A stretch of DNA of 64,000 bases from CADEEX01 sp964577955 (GCA_964577955.1 CAZOAZ010000027.1:1-64000), one strand, 5' to 3'; positions 41,918 to 50,564 are shown, counted from the first letter of the stretch. A program made the numbers and translations. Notes: generated by a model not told the origin, from the sequence alone.

Positions 41918-43171
41918 ATGAGACGAAACGGGACAGAAGGCATCTTCAAGCGGCACGCGCGGAGCTTCAGCATCGTCATCGATCTGGGCCGAGACCCGAC
42001 GACGAACCGGCGACGGCAGAAGTGGGTCGCGTTCAAGCCGGAGCCCGGCGTCTCCACGCGCGAGGCGATGAAGCAGGCGAAGGCCAAGCGCGCGGAGCTG
42101 CTAAAGCAGTTCGGCGACGGCACGTACATCGAGGCGTCGAAGGCCACGCTCGCGTCGTACTTGCGCGACTGGGTGGAGAAGGCCGTCAAGCCGCCGTTGC
42201 GGCGGCCCAAGACGTACGACATCTACAAGGCGATGATCGACCACCACATCGCGCCCGCGACGATCGGCGCCCTGCCGCTCCAGCACGTCAAGGCGTTGGA
42301 TCTCGAACGGTTTTACGCGGACCTCGATTTGGGGCCGGGCAGCGTGCGCATGGTCCACGCGATCATCCATCGCGCCTTGAAGAAGGCCGTGCGCGATCGG
42401 CTGCTGGTCGCGAGTCCCGCGGATGGTGTCGAGGATCGGCCCCGGGTGTCGAAGGCGGCGCGGGTGGCGGCGGCGCGACTGCACTGCTGGACCGTGGCCG
42501 AGGCGCGCGAGGTGCTCGACGCGGCGACCAAGGAGACCACGCAGATGTCCGCGTTCATCGCGCTGGCGATCGACACCGGCGCGCGGGCGTCGGAGCTGGT
42601 GGGCTTGCTGTGGACGGACATCGACCTCGACGCCGGCCGCGTGACGTTCGAGCGGCAGCTCGACGCCGACGGGGAAGTGCCGGTCTTCGGCCAGCCGAAG
42701 ACGGACCGGGCGCGGACGGTGACGCTCAACAGCGAAACGGTCGTGCGGCTGGGGCAGCATCGCCTGGCGCAGAACGAACTCCGGTTGGCGAACGGGCAGG
42801 CGTACGCGAACCACAACTTGGTCTTCGCCCGCGAAGCCGAGCACTGTACGACGGCCAAGGCGAAGCTCGGGCAACCGATGCGGCTGGCGATCGGCCCATA
42901 CGAGAAGTTCATCAGGCGCGCCGGGCTCCGTCGGATCAAGTTCCACGGCCTGCGGCACACGAGCGCGACGTTGTTGCTCCAGGCGGGTGTCCCGATTCAG
43001 GTGGTGTCGCAGCGCTTGGGGCACGCGTCGGTCACGATGACGTTGGAGACGTACGCGCACGTGCTGACGGGGATGCAGGAAGACGCGGCGGCGCGCCTCG
43101 GCGCCATCCTGCACGGTGGGGCGATTTCCGCTAACGGAATCGCTAACGGAACCGCTAACGCGCGAGGCTAA
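41918..43171 (+). CDS. int: Site-specific tyrosine recombinase (phage integrase)
   Basis: 417-aa integrase. An N-terminal AP2-like arm-binding domain (EGIFKRHARSFSIVIDLGRDPTTNRRRQKWVAFK) is followed by a core-binding SAM-like domain (LASYLRDWVEKAVKP) and the catalytic domain. Catalytic residues: Arg in IDTGARASELVGL, His-x-x-Arg in HGLRHTSATLLL, LGHASVTMTLETYAHV with the nucleophilic Tyr. ATG 41918 is chosen for its GGAGGAGG site. Its last 15 codons contain the three CGCTAAC repeats of the right cluster. Confidence 0.95.
   Translation: MRRNGTEGIFKRHARSFSIVIDLGRDPTTNRRRQKWVAFKPEPGVSTREAMKQAKAKRAELLKQFGDGTYIEASKATLASYLRDWVEKAVKPPLRRPKTYDIYKAMIDHHIAPATIGALPLQHVKALDLERFYADLDLGPGSVRMVHAIIHRALKKAVRDRLLVASPADGVEDRPRVSKAARVAAARLHCWTVAEAREVLDAATKETTQMSAFIALAIDTGARASELVGLLWTDIDLDAGRVTFERQLDADGEVPVFGQPKTDRARTVTLNSETVVRLGQHRLAQNELRLANGQAYANHNLVFAREAEHCTTAKAKLGQPMRLAIGPYEKFIRRAGLRRIKFHGLRHTSATLLLQAGVPIQVVSQRLGHASVTMTLETYAHVLTGMQEDAAARLGAILHGGAISANGIANGTANARG
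43128..43159 (+). repeat. CGCTAAC heptad repeats, right cluster
   Basis: Three copies of YCGCTAAC (43128-43135, 43140-43147, 43152-43159) with a 12-bp period, inside the 3' end of the integrase gene. Same orientation as the left cluster at 28017-28035. Likely arm-type sites of the recombination complex. Confidence 0.68.
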
Positions 43172-43200
43172 ACAGGACCGAACGAGACCGAACGAGACCG
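43171..43200. repeat. 10-bp tandem repeat after integrase
   Basis: Three tandem 10-mers, AACAGGACCG then two copies of AACGAGACCG, start at the integrase stop codon. Between here and attR no gene is visible (43201-43278). Confidence 0.7.
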
Positions 43201-43278
43201 CGCCGCTATCGCAACAACGCCACGCCAGACAGCACGAAACGCCGCCACGCCCCGCCTGCCCGTACCAGGGGTCGGTAC

Positions 43279-43289
43279 TATAGGGTTAG
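43279..43289 (+). repeat. Putative attR core
   Basis: TATAGGGTTAG, identical to attL at 27961-27971, ending 13 bp before the nagZ ATG. The last bases of the likely nagZ -10 (TACTAT, 43276-43281) overlap it. Confidence 0.68.
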
Positions 43290-43302
43290 AATTTGACTGC
43301 TC

Positions 43303-44400
43303 ATGTCGCCGCTCGCGCTGCGCCGTCAGATTGGTCAGCTCCTCATCGCCGGCTTCGCCGGTCATCAGATTCCCGTCGAGTTGCGATCGCTGGCCAAGGA
43401 GTTCGGTCTCGGCGGAGTCATTCTGTTTGCCCGAAACGTCGCGGAACCCGGTCAGGTCGCTGAACTCGCGCACGATGCCCTGCATCTGACGGAACAGACG
43501 CCCGCCTGGGTGAGCGTGGATCAGGAAGGCGGCCGCGTCGCCCGTCTCAAGGCACCCTTCACCGAGTGGCCGCCGATGGCGACGCTTGGCCGGAGCGGCG
43601 ATGTCACGTTGACGAAGCGATTCGCGCGGGCGCTGGCGCTCGAACTGAAGGCCGTCGGCGTCAATCTCGATTTCGCGCCGGTCCTCGACATCCACACCAA
43701 TCCGAAGAATCCGGTGATCGGCGATCGGGCGTTGGCCGAGCGCGCCGCGGAAGTCGCCGCTCACGGGACCGCGATCATCGAGGCACTGCAGTCGGAGCAT
43801 GTCGCGGCCTGCGGCAAGCACTTCCCGGGGCACGGCGATACGACCACGGACTCTCATCTCGAACTCCCGCTCGTCGAACATCCGCCGGAACAGCTGCGCG
43901 ACCGCGAGTTCGTGCCGTTCCGGGCGGCGATTCAGGCCGGCGTGGCGAGCATCATGACGGCGCACGTCCTCGTGCCGGCCCTCGACGAAGATCGCCCCGC
44001 GACGCTCTCCACACGCGTCATCACCACGATCCTCCGTCGCGAACTCGGGTTCGAAGGCGTCATCGTGAGCGACGACCTCGAAATGAAGGCGGTCGCGGCC
44101 GAGTACGACGTTCCTGATGCCGCCGTCCTCGCGGTGCGGGCCGGATGCGACGCGCTGCTGATTTGTTCCGGCGACCACGATCGCCAGGCGGCGGCGCTCG
44201 AGGCCCTGGTGCACGCCGTCGAAGAGGAACGGTTGCCGCTGTCGCGCGTCGAAGATGCGCTGCGCCGTCAGCAGCTGGCCAAGGAACGCTTTCTCGCCGC
44301 CGGCGTCGGCTCGCGGCCCTTGAACGCCAAGGCGCTCCGGCAGGCGATCGGGCGCGACGAGCATCGCGCCATCGCCGACGAAATGGCCCGATTCGTCTAA
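43303..44400 (+). CDS. nagZ: Beta-N-acetylhexosaminidase NagZ
   Basis: 365-aa family GH3 enzyme releasing GlcNAc from muropeptides in cell-wall recycling. Motifs: GQLLIAGFAGHQI, WVSVDQEGGRVARLK, NLDFAPVLDIH, the KHFPGHGDTTTDSHLELP loop with the catalytic His, and the nucleophile region VSDDLEMKA. First host gene after the mobile element; its TAA overlaps the next ATG. Cytosolic. Confidence 0.95.
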   Translation: MSPLALRRQIGQLLIAGFAGHQIPVELRSLAKEFGLGGVILFARNVAEPGQVAELAHDALHLTEQTPAWVSVDQEGGRVARLKAPFTEWPPMATLGRSGDVTLTKRFARALALELKAVGVNLDFAPVLDIHTNPKNPVIGDRALAERAAEVAAHGTAIIEALQSEHVAACGKHFPGHGDTTTDSHLELPLVEHPPEQLRDREFVPFRAAIQAGVASIMTAHVLVPALDEDRPATLSTRVITTILRRELGFEGVIVSDDLEMKAVAAEYDVPDAAVLAVRAGCDALLICSGDHDRQAAALEALVHAVEEERLPLSRVEDALRRQQLAKERFLAAGVGSRPLNAKALRQAIGRDEHRAIADEMARFV

Positions 44401-45320
44401 TGGACAAGCCTCGTGCTCTCGCGCCGGGCGACCGGCTGGCGGTCGTCGCACCGGCCAGCGGCTTCGACCGGCAGGACTTCGACGACGGCATCGAAGAACT
44501 CCGGACGCTTGGCTTCGAGCCGGTCTGGGACGAGTCGGTGTTTGCCAGGCAGGAGTACGTGGCCGGGCCGGCGTCGCTGCGCGCCAGGGCCGTGCGCAGC
44601 GCGCTCACCGATTCGTCGATTGCCGGCATCATCGGCGTCCGCGGCGGCTACGGCAGCGCCCAGATCCTGCCACTGCTGGATCCGAGCGAGATCCGCCGCT
44701 CGGCGAAGCCGTTCATCGGCTATAGCGACCTGACCGCGGTCCTGACGTACTACACCCACAACTGCGGCCTGGTCGCGTTTCACGGTCCGACCGTCGACCG
44801 GATCGGCCGCGGCGCGATCGGCTACGACCGCGACTCATTCATCCGGACGCTGACGGCTGCAGTGGCGGCCGGCGAACTGACGGCACCCGGCGTCGAAACG
44901 GTGCGTCCAGGGGATTTTTCAGGACCGCTGTACGGCGGAACGGTGACGCAGCTCCTCGCCTCGCTGGCGACGCCGTTCGCGTTCAATCCGCCGGATGAAT
45001 ATGTCCTCCTCTTCGAGGAAATCGCCGAGCGCCCGTATCGGCTCGATCGGATGTTCGAACAGCTCCGTCAGTCCGGCCTCCTGTCGCGAGCGCGGGCAGT
45101 GGTCATCGGTCAGCTCCTCAAGTGCGACGAGCCGTCGGGCCGCCCAACCGGGCGCGGCGTGATGGCGGATCTCCTCGCCGACTTTCCGGGTCCGGTGGTG
45201 ATCGGCTTTCCGACCGGGCATACCGACGGACCAGCGTTGACCTTGCCGATCGGGGTGAAGGTGCGGGTCGTCGCCGGGACAACACCACGGGTCATCGTGG
45301 AAGAGGCGGCGGTTCGATGA
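44400..45320 (+). CDS. ldcA: LD-carboxypeptidase (S66 family)
   Basis: 306-aa peptidase cleaving the terminal D-Ala from murein tetrapeptides during recycling. The start at 44400 (TAATG overlap with nagZ) gives LAPGDRLAVVAPASGF; other motifs: GIIGVRGGYGSAQILPLLD with the catalytic Ser region, FIGYSDLTAVL, GLVAFHGPTVD, FPTGHTDGPALTLPIG with the His. It overlaps the mpl ATG by 4 bp (ATGA), so nagZ-ldcA-mpl is a recycling operon. Confidence 0.93.
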   Translation: MDKPRALAPGDRLAVVAPASGFDRQDFDDGIEELRTLGFEPVWDESVFARQEYVAGPASLRARAVRSALTDSSIAGIIGVRGGYGSAQILPLLDPSEIRRSAKPFIGYSDLTAVLTYYTHNCGLVAFHGPTVDRIGRGAIGYDRDSFIRTLTAAVAAGELTAPGVETVRPGDFSGPLYGGTVTQLLASLATPFAFNPPDEYVLLFEEIAERPYRLDRMFEQLRQSGLLSRARAVVIGQLLKCDEPSGRPTGRGVMADLLADFPGPVVIGFPTGHTDGPALTLPIGVKVRVVAGTTPRVIVEEAAVR

Positions 45321-46726
45321 CCTCGCGCATCCACTTCATCGGCATCTGCGGCACCGCGATGGCGACGCTCGCCGCGATGTTGCGGAAGCAGGGGCACGAC
45401 GTCGGCGGATCGGATCAGGACGTCTACCCGCCGATGAGCGACTTTCTCGCGACCGAGGGCATTCCGGTCTTCGCCGGCTACCGCGCTGAACAGATCACCG
45501 CCGATCTGGATCTCGTCGTCGTCGGCAACGCGATCTCGAGAGGAAACGTCGAGCTCGAAGCGGTCCTGGACCGCAAGATTCGCTATTGCTCGCTGCCCGA
45601 AGCGATCCGCGAACACTTCCTCTGGGGAGCGCGGTCGGTCGTCATCGCCGGCACGCACGGCAAGACCACGACCACGTCGCTGACGGGTTGGCTCCTGACC
45701 CACGGCGGTCTCGATCCGAAAGTCCTGGTGGGTGGCATTGCCAGAAACTTCGGACCAAACGGCTCCAGCTACCGGCTCGGCGACGGCCGCGACTTCGTGA
45801 TCGAGGGTGACGAGTACGACAGCGCGTTCTTCGACAAGTCGGCCAAGTTCCTCAAGTACCTGCCGGACATCGCGGTGGTCAACAACGTCGAGTTCGACCA
45901 CGCCGACATCTACAAGGATTTCGAGGCGGTCAGCCTGGCCTTTCGCCGTCTGGTGAATCTCGTGCCGCGCCGCGGTCTGCTGCTGATCGGCGCAGACAGT
46001 CCGGGTGCGGCTGCCCTGACGGCGGTCGCCAAGTCGCGGGTCGAGACGTTCGGGACGGGCGACGATCTCACGTGGCAGGCGCACGACATCAAACCAGTGG
46101 CCGCTGGGACCGCCTTCCGTGTCCGTCGGCATGGGTCGCCGTTCGGCGAGTTCGAAGTGCCGCTGGTCGGTGCCCACAACGTGCGGAATGCCCTGGCCGC
46201 GATGGCCGTGGCCTCGGATGTCGGCGTGAGTGTCGAGCGTATTGGCGACGGGTTGCGCTTGTTCGAAGGCGTGAAACGCCGGCTGGAGATCGTCGGCAAG
46301 GCCGACGGCGTCACGGTGTACGACGACTTCGCACATCATCCAACGGCGGTGGCCGAAACGCTGAACGGGCTCCGGGCGTCGCATCCCGATGCGCGCATCT
46401 GGGCGATTTTCGAGCCGCGCTCCGCCTCGTCGTGCCGGCGCATCTTCCAGGATGACTTTGCCAAGGCGTTCGATGCCGCCAGCGAGACGCTGATCGCGCC
46501 GGTCTTTCGGTCGTCGTTGCCGGAAGACGAGCGCCTTTCGGTGCCGCGGCTCGTCTCAGACATCGAATGCCGCGGCCACCACGCGCGTGAGGCCGAGAGC
46601 ATCGACGGTATCGTCTCAACGGTCGCCGGCGAAGCCGGCCCGGGCGATCTCGTCGTCGTCATGTCGAACGGCGGATTTGGCGGCATCCACCAGAAGCTCC
46701 TGCAGGCCTTGCGGGCGCGCGACTGA
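45317..46726 (+). CDS. mpl: UDP-MurNAc:tripeptide ligase Mpl
   Basis: 469-aa Mur ligase that reattaches recovered L-Ala-D-Glu-mDAP to UDP-MurNAc. HFIGICGTAMATLAAMLRKQGHDVGGSDQ at the N-terminus and the P-loop AGTHGKTTTTSLTGWLL are diagnostic; the mid region HADIYKDFEAVSLAFRRLV and C-terminal YDDFAHHPTAVAETL fit Mpl better than MurC. ATG at 45317 overlaps the ldcA stop. It completes the NagZ-LdcA-Mpl recycling route. Confidence 0.93.
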   Translation: MTSRIHFIGICGTAMATLAAMLRKQGHDVGGSDQDVYPPMSDFLATEGIPVFAGYRAEQITADLDLVVVGNAISRGNVELEAVLDRKIRYCSLPEAIREHFLWGARSVVIAGTHGKTTTTSLTGWLLTHGGLDPKVLVGGIARNFGPNGSSYRLGDGRDFVIEGDEYDSAFFDKSAKFLKYLPDIAVVNNVEFDHADIYKDFEAVSLAFRRLVNLVPRRGLLLIGADSPGAAALTAVAKSRVETFGTGDDLTWQAHDIKPVAAGTAFRVRRHGSPFGEFEVPLVGAHNVRNALAAMAVASDVGVSVERIGDGLRLFEGVKRRLEIVGKADGVTVYDDFAHHPTAVAETLNGLRASHPDARIWAIFEPRSASSCRRIFQDDFAKAFDAASETLIAPVFRSSLPEDERLSVPRLVSDIECRGHHAREAESIDGIVSTVAGEAGPGDLVVVMSNGGFGGIHQKLLQALRARD

Positions 46727-46740
46727 TCAGGAGTGCACCA

Positions 46741-47430
46741 GTGCGAGTGTTCGAGGCCGGCGAGCGATCGGTCGTGATTCAGCTCGACGAACGGATTGCG
46801 GTTGACGTCAACCGTCGAGCGATCGCCATAACCCACGCCGTGACGGCCGCGGCAATCGACGGCGTCCACGACGTGGTGCCGTCGTTTCGGGCGGTCGCGG
46901 TCCACTTCGATCCGTTGACGACCGACTACGGACGCCTGATGTCCGCGATCGAGGCGGCCGGGTCGGCCACCGTTGATTCGATCGAAACCGCGCTCGCGCC
47001 GAAGCGTGTCCCGGTTTGCTATGGAGGCGCGCTCGGACCGGATCTCGAAGCCGTTGCCCGGTTCTCCGGGATGTCCGAGGACGCAGTCGTCGCCGCGCAC
47101 GCGGCGGTCGAGTACCGTGTGTTCATGCTGGGTTTTGCGCCCGGGTTCGCCTATCTCGGCCTGGTGGACGATCGGATCGCGATCCCGCGCCGGTCCTCGC
47201 CGCGAGTTCGAGTGCCGGGCGGCTCAGTCGGGATTGCCGGCGCACAGACCGGTGTCTATCCGCGCGACACTCCTGGAGGTTGGCAGCTGATCGGACGGAC
47301 GCCGCTCAAGGTGTTCGACACGACGCGGCCGGAACCGTGCTTCTTTGCTCCTGGCGATCGGGTGCGTTTCGATCCGGTTTCCAACCTCGAGTACGCGCGG
47401 CTTGAATCTACCGGCGAGGCCACTCGCTGA
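46741..47430 (+). CDS. pxpB: 5-oxoprolinase subunit PxpB
   Basis: 229-aa subunit of the PxpABC 5-oxoprolinase, which opens 5-oxo-L-proline to glutamate with ATP. Motifs: RVFEAGERSVVIQLDE, VPVCYGGALGPDLEAVA, FMLGFAPGFAYLG, RRSSPRVRVPGGSVGIAGAQTGVYP and PGGWQLIGRTPLKVFD. GTG start. It is joined to pxpC without a gap. No pxpA homologue is present in the window. Confidence 0.94.
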   Translation: MRVFEAGERSVVIQLDERIAVDVNRRAIAITHAVTAAAIDGVHDVVPSFRAVAVHFDPLTTDYGRLMSAIEAAGSATVDSIETALAPKRVPVCYGGALGPDLEAVARFSGMSEDAVVAAHAAVEYRVFMLGFAPGFAYLGLVDDRIAIPRRSSPRVRVPGGSVGIAGAQTGVYPRDTPGGWQLIGRTPLKVFDTTRPEPCFFAPGDRVRFDPVSNLEYARLESTGEATR

Positions 47431-48368
47431 TGGCGGGCGTCGTGCACGTCGTCCGGCCGGGACTGCAGACGACGGTGCAGGATTTGGGGCGCTGGGGACA
47501 TCAGGATCGCGGCGTCAGCGTCGCTGGCGCCATGGATCCATTCGCGCATCGGCTGGCAAACGCGCTCGTGGGGAATGAACGTCATGCGGCGACGCTCGAG
47601 ATCATGGCGGCAGGTCCCGAGATCGAGTTCGAGGATGAGCGCGTGGTGGCCGTGACCGGTGCGCGTTTCGCCCTGCGGCTGAACGGCGCGGCCGTGTCCG
47701 TCGCCGAGTCGTTCGTCGTTCCCCCGGGTGCGTCGCTGCGGTTCGGCGAGCGGACCGGCGGCGCGCGGGCGTATCTCGCGGTGCAGGGCGGCTTCGACGT
47801 GCCGGTCGTCATGAACAGCCGATCGACCGATCTGCGCAACAGTTTCGGCGGCTGGCAGGGACGGGCATTGAAGGCGGGGGATCGCCTGCCGCTCGGTTCC
47901 GTCCGCCCGGCGCGTGTCGGTCGGCGTCTGCCGCCTGGGCACATGACAGGTGAGGCGAATGTCGTTCGCGTGTTGCCCGGTCCGCACGAGGAGCGATTTG
48001 CCTCGGACGCGTTCGAGCGTCTCGAATCGGAAGCCTACATGGTGGCGGCGGACTCGGATCGCGTTGGATATCGCCTGGCGGGCCCGGCGATTTCGCACTC
48101 ACGCGGCGCGGACTTGATTTCGGAAGCCACACTACCAGGGGCACTGCAAGTACCGGCGTCCGGCCAGCCGATTCTGCTGATGGCGGAACGTCAGACCACG
48201 GGGGGCTATCCGATTCTGGCGGCGGCGATTACGGCGGACTGCGGCACCGCCGCACAGATGATGCCGGGCGATCGGTTGCGCTTTCGCCGCTGCACGCGCG
48301 CCGAGGCGATGGCCGCGTTACTGGCGGCAGAAGGCGCGCTGCTGTCTCTCGAGCGTGAGATCGCATGA
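47430..48368 (+). CDS. pxpC: 5-oxoprolinase subunit PxpC
   Basis: 312-aa partner of PxpB (biotin-dependent carboxyltransferase-like fold). Motifs: VVRPGLQTTVQDLGRWGHQDRGVSVAGAMD, GGARAYLAVQGGFDVPVVMNSRSTDLRNSFGG, and LLMAERQTTGGYPILAAAI. It shares one base with the pxpB stop and overlaps murB by 4 bp, so it is translated as part of the cell-wall gene cluster. pxpA must be elsewhere for a complete enzyme. Confidence 0.94.
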   Translation: MAGVVHVVRPGLQTTVQDLGRWGHQDRGVSVAGAMDPFAHRLANALVGNERHAATLEIMAAGPEIEFEDERVVAVTGARFALRLNGAAVSVAESFVVPPGASLRFGERTGGARAYLAVQGGFDVPVVMNSRSTDLRNSFGGWQGRALKAGDRLPLGSVRPARVGRRLPPGHMTGEANVVRVLPGPHEERFASDAFERLESEAYMVAADSDRVGYRLAGPAISHSRGADLISEATLPGALQVPASGQPILLMAERQTTGGYPILAAAITADCGTAAQMMPGDRLRFRRCTRAEAMAALLAAEGALLSLEREIA

Positions 48369-49324
48369 CGACCGGAGAACGCCTTTCGGCCATCGTTGGT
48401 CCCGGCCGCGTGAAGGAGCACGAGCCGTTGGCACCCTACACGACGTTTCGCGTCGGCGGACCCGCCGACTGGCTGGTGGAAACGCGCGGGCGACGGGAGA
48501 TTCTGGCCGTGCTCGAGCTGGCGCATGCGGTTCGTGTTCCGGTCACGATGCTCGGCGGCGGCTCGAACGTCTTGATCTCCGATCGCGGGGTCAAAGGGAT
48601 TGTGGTGCGAACGCGGGGCGGGGAAGTCGAACACATCAGCGACCGGCTCGTCCGAGCCGACGCCGCGGTCAGCATCAACGGTCTGGTGCGCTGGACCGTC
48701 ACGCACGGCGTCGCGGGGCTCGAAGCGTGGGCAGGCACGCCGGGCACCGTCGGCGGCGCGATCTTCGGCAATGCGCATTTCGGCGGGCGGTTGATCGGGG
48801 ATCTGGTCGAGCAAGTCGATGTCGCCGACCGGCGAGCCCAGGTTCGCACGTTGAAAGCGGCTGAGATGTCGTTTGGCTACGATCGCAGCCGCCTGCAGTT
48901 CACCGGCGAGGTGCTGTTGTCGGCGGACTTCCAGGTCACGCCGGGCGATCCCGCGGTCTTGCGCGCGACGGCGCGCGAATCGCTCGCCTTTCGCAAGCGG
49001 ACCCAGCCGCTCGAGACGCCGAGCGCGGGCTGCATCTTTCAGAATCCCGAACGCGGCCGCGATGTGCTGCCTGAGGGCATGCCGTGGTCGGCGGGCGCGC
49101 TCGTCGATCGGGCTGGGCTCAAGGGCGCGGCGGCGGGCGGGGCGCGCGTGTCGGCCGCGCACGGCAATTTCATTGTCAACGAAGGCGGCGCGACGGCGAG
49201 CGAGATTCGCCGGCTGATCGAGCGCTGCCGCCGCACCGTTCGCGACCGCTTCGGCGTCGAACTGCGCGATGAAATCGTCTATCTCGGCGAATTCCCGGAG
49301 TCACATGTCCACACTGCTGATTGA
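48365..49324 (+). CDS. murB: UDP-N-acetylmuramate dehydrogenase MurB
   Basis: 319-aa FAD enzyme reducing UDP-GlcNAc-enolpyruvate to UDP-MurNAc. FAD motif YTTFRVGGPADWLVE, VPVTMLGGGSNVLI, AGTPGTVGGAIFGNAHFGG, and the ESLAFRKRTQPLETPSAGCIFQNP region (type II-like, with a shortened Tyr loop), ending NFIVNEGGATASEIRRLI. It overlaps murA by 20 bp, pairing the enzyme with the MurA that makes its substrate. Confidence 0.95.
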   Translation: MTTGERLSAIVGPGRVKEHEPLAPYTTFRVGGPADWLVETRGRREILAVLELAHAVRVPVTMLGGGSNVLISDRGVKGIVVRTRGGEVEHISDRLVRADAAVSINGLVRWTVTHGVAGLEAWAGTPGTVGGAIFGNAHFGGRLIGDLVEQVDVADRRAQVRTLKAAEMSFGYDRSRLQFTGEVLLSADFQVTPGDPAVLRATARESLAFRKRTQPLETPSAGCIFQNPERGRDVLPEGMPWSAGALVDRAGLKGAAAGGARVSAAHGNFIVNEGGATASEIRRLIERCRRTVRDRFGVELRDEIVYLGEFPESHVHTAD

Positions 49325-50564
49325 AGGCGGCCGTCGGCTGTCCGGCGCCATCGATGTTGAAGGCAACAAGAATTCGGCGCTGCCGATTCTCGCAGCCTGT
49401 CTGCTGACGACCGAAGAGTGCGTGCTGACCAATGTGCCGCGCATCGTCGACGTCGACGTGATGGCGCGGTTGCTCATCGATCTCGGCGCGACGGTCGAGG
49501 GGTTGGGCACGCCCACGCTTCGAGTCCGCTGCGCCGAAGTCGTCAAGGACCAGCCGGACGGCGCGATGGTCGGCCGGCTGCGCGGTTCCGTCCTGCTTCT
49601 CGGTCCACTCCTGGCGCGGCGCGGCCGCGCGCATCTGGCCCCCCCGGGAGGCGACTTTCCGGCGCGGCGCACGATTTCCACGCACCTCGAAGCGTTGATG
49701 TCCATGGGCGCCCGCGTTCGCGAGGGTTCCGATCATGTGCTCGAGGTCCCGGACGGGCTGAAGCCGACGTCCGTCTATCTGTTCGAAGCGTCCGTGACGG
49801 GAACGGAAACGGCGATCCTCGCCGCGGCCGCTGCGCCGGGCTTCTCGGAGATCCGTCACGCCGCCTGCGAGCCGCACGTCGTTGAACTGTGCGAGTTCCT
49901 GAAGAAGATGGGCGCCGGGATCTCCGGTGCCGGGACGACGACGATTCGCGTCGAGGGCGGCGCGCGCCTCCACGGGGCGTCGCACCGTTTGTGGGGCGAC
50001 TACATCGAGGCGGGCAGTTGGGCGGTTGTCGCGGCGGTCACGCGCGGCGAAATCCAGATCCGCGGCGCCCGGGCCGAGGACATCGAAGTCGTTGCGGCTG
50101 TCCTGAAGCGGCTCAATGTCGAGTGCGCGATGGACGGCGACGTGTTCCGCGTCGAGCAATCGAGCCCGGAGGCCGCGGGCCGGATCACGACCGGACTCTG
50201 GCCGGGGTTTCCAAGTGACCTGGTCAGCCTCGTCACCGTGCTGGCCACGCAAGCCGACGGACGCACGCTCGTGCACGACTGGCTCTACGAACTTCGCCTG
50301 TTTGCGCTGGAGCAGTTGAGCGGAATGCGTGCCGATCTCTTTCTGTGCGACCCCCACCGGATCATCGCGACCGGCCCGCGCAAGCTGCGTGGGCGTCCGC
50401 TGGATAGCCGCGATCTGCGATCGGGAATGGCGCTGATTGCGGCCGCCCTGGCCGCTGAAGGGGAGAGCAGGCTCTCACAACTCGAGAACGTCGAGCGCGG
50501 CTATGCGCATCTGGTCGATCGCCTGCGCGGCCTCGGCGCGCACGTCGAGAAGATCGAGAAGTAA
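49305..50564 (+). CDS. murA: UDP-GlcNAc enolpyruvyltransferase MurA (Asp variant)
   Basis: 419-aa enzyme of the first committed murein step. The start MSTLLIEGGRRLSGAIDVEGNK at 49305 overlaps murB. Conserved: NKNSALPILAACLL, ETAILAAAAAPG, DYIEAGSWAVVAAVTRG, PGFPSDLVSLVTVLA, ALIAAALAAEGES. The active-site loop reads PPGGDFPARRTISTH: Asp117 replaces the Cys that fosfomycin alkylates (Cys115 in E. coli). Asp variants in Mycobacterium and Chlamydia are active and fosfomycin-resistant. Confidence 0.95.
   Translation: MSTLLIEGGRRLSGAIDVEGNKNSALPILAACLLTTEECVLTNVPRIVDVDVMARLLIDLGATVEGLGTPTLRVRCAEVVKDQPDGAMVGRLRGSVLLLGPLLARRGRAHLAPPGGDFPARRTISTHLEALMSMGARVREGSDHVLEVPDGLKPTSVYLFEASVTGTETAILAAAAAPGFSEIRHAACEPHVVELCEFLKKMGAGISGAGTTTIRVEGGARLHGASHRLWGDYIEAGSWAVVAAVTRGEIQIRGARAEDIEVVAAVLKRLNVECAMDGDVFRVEQSSPEAAGRITTGLWPGFPSDLVSLVTVLATQADGRTLVHDWLYELRLFALEQLSGMRADLFLCDPHRIIATGPRKLRGRPLDSRDLRSGMALIAAALAAEGESRLSQLENVERGYAHLVDRLRGLGAHVEKIEK

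Larger units (their letters stand above)
27961..43289. mobile_element. Integrated phage-satellite-like element (~15.3 kb)
   Basis: The region is bounded by an 11-bp direct repeat TATAGGGTTAG (27961-27971 and 43279-43289). It lies between two divergent host genes, GHMP kinase and nagZ. It has a tyrosine integrase at the right end, regulators, a P4/D5-type SF3 helicase, terminase, HK97-type prohead protease and defence-like cargo. Integrase-type heptad repeats CGCTAAC lie next to both ends. Major capsid, portal, tail and lysis genes are not found. Size and content suggest a phage satellite (PICI/cfPICI-like) or a decayed prophage. The exact ends are inferred from the repeat. Confidence 0.82.
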
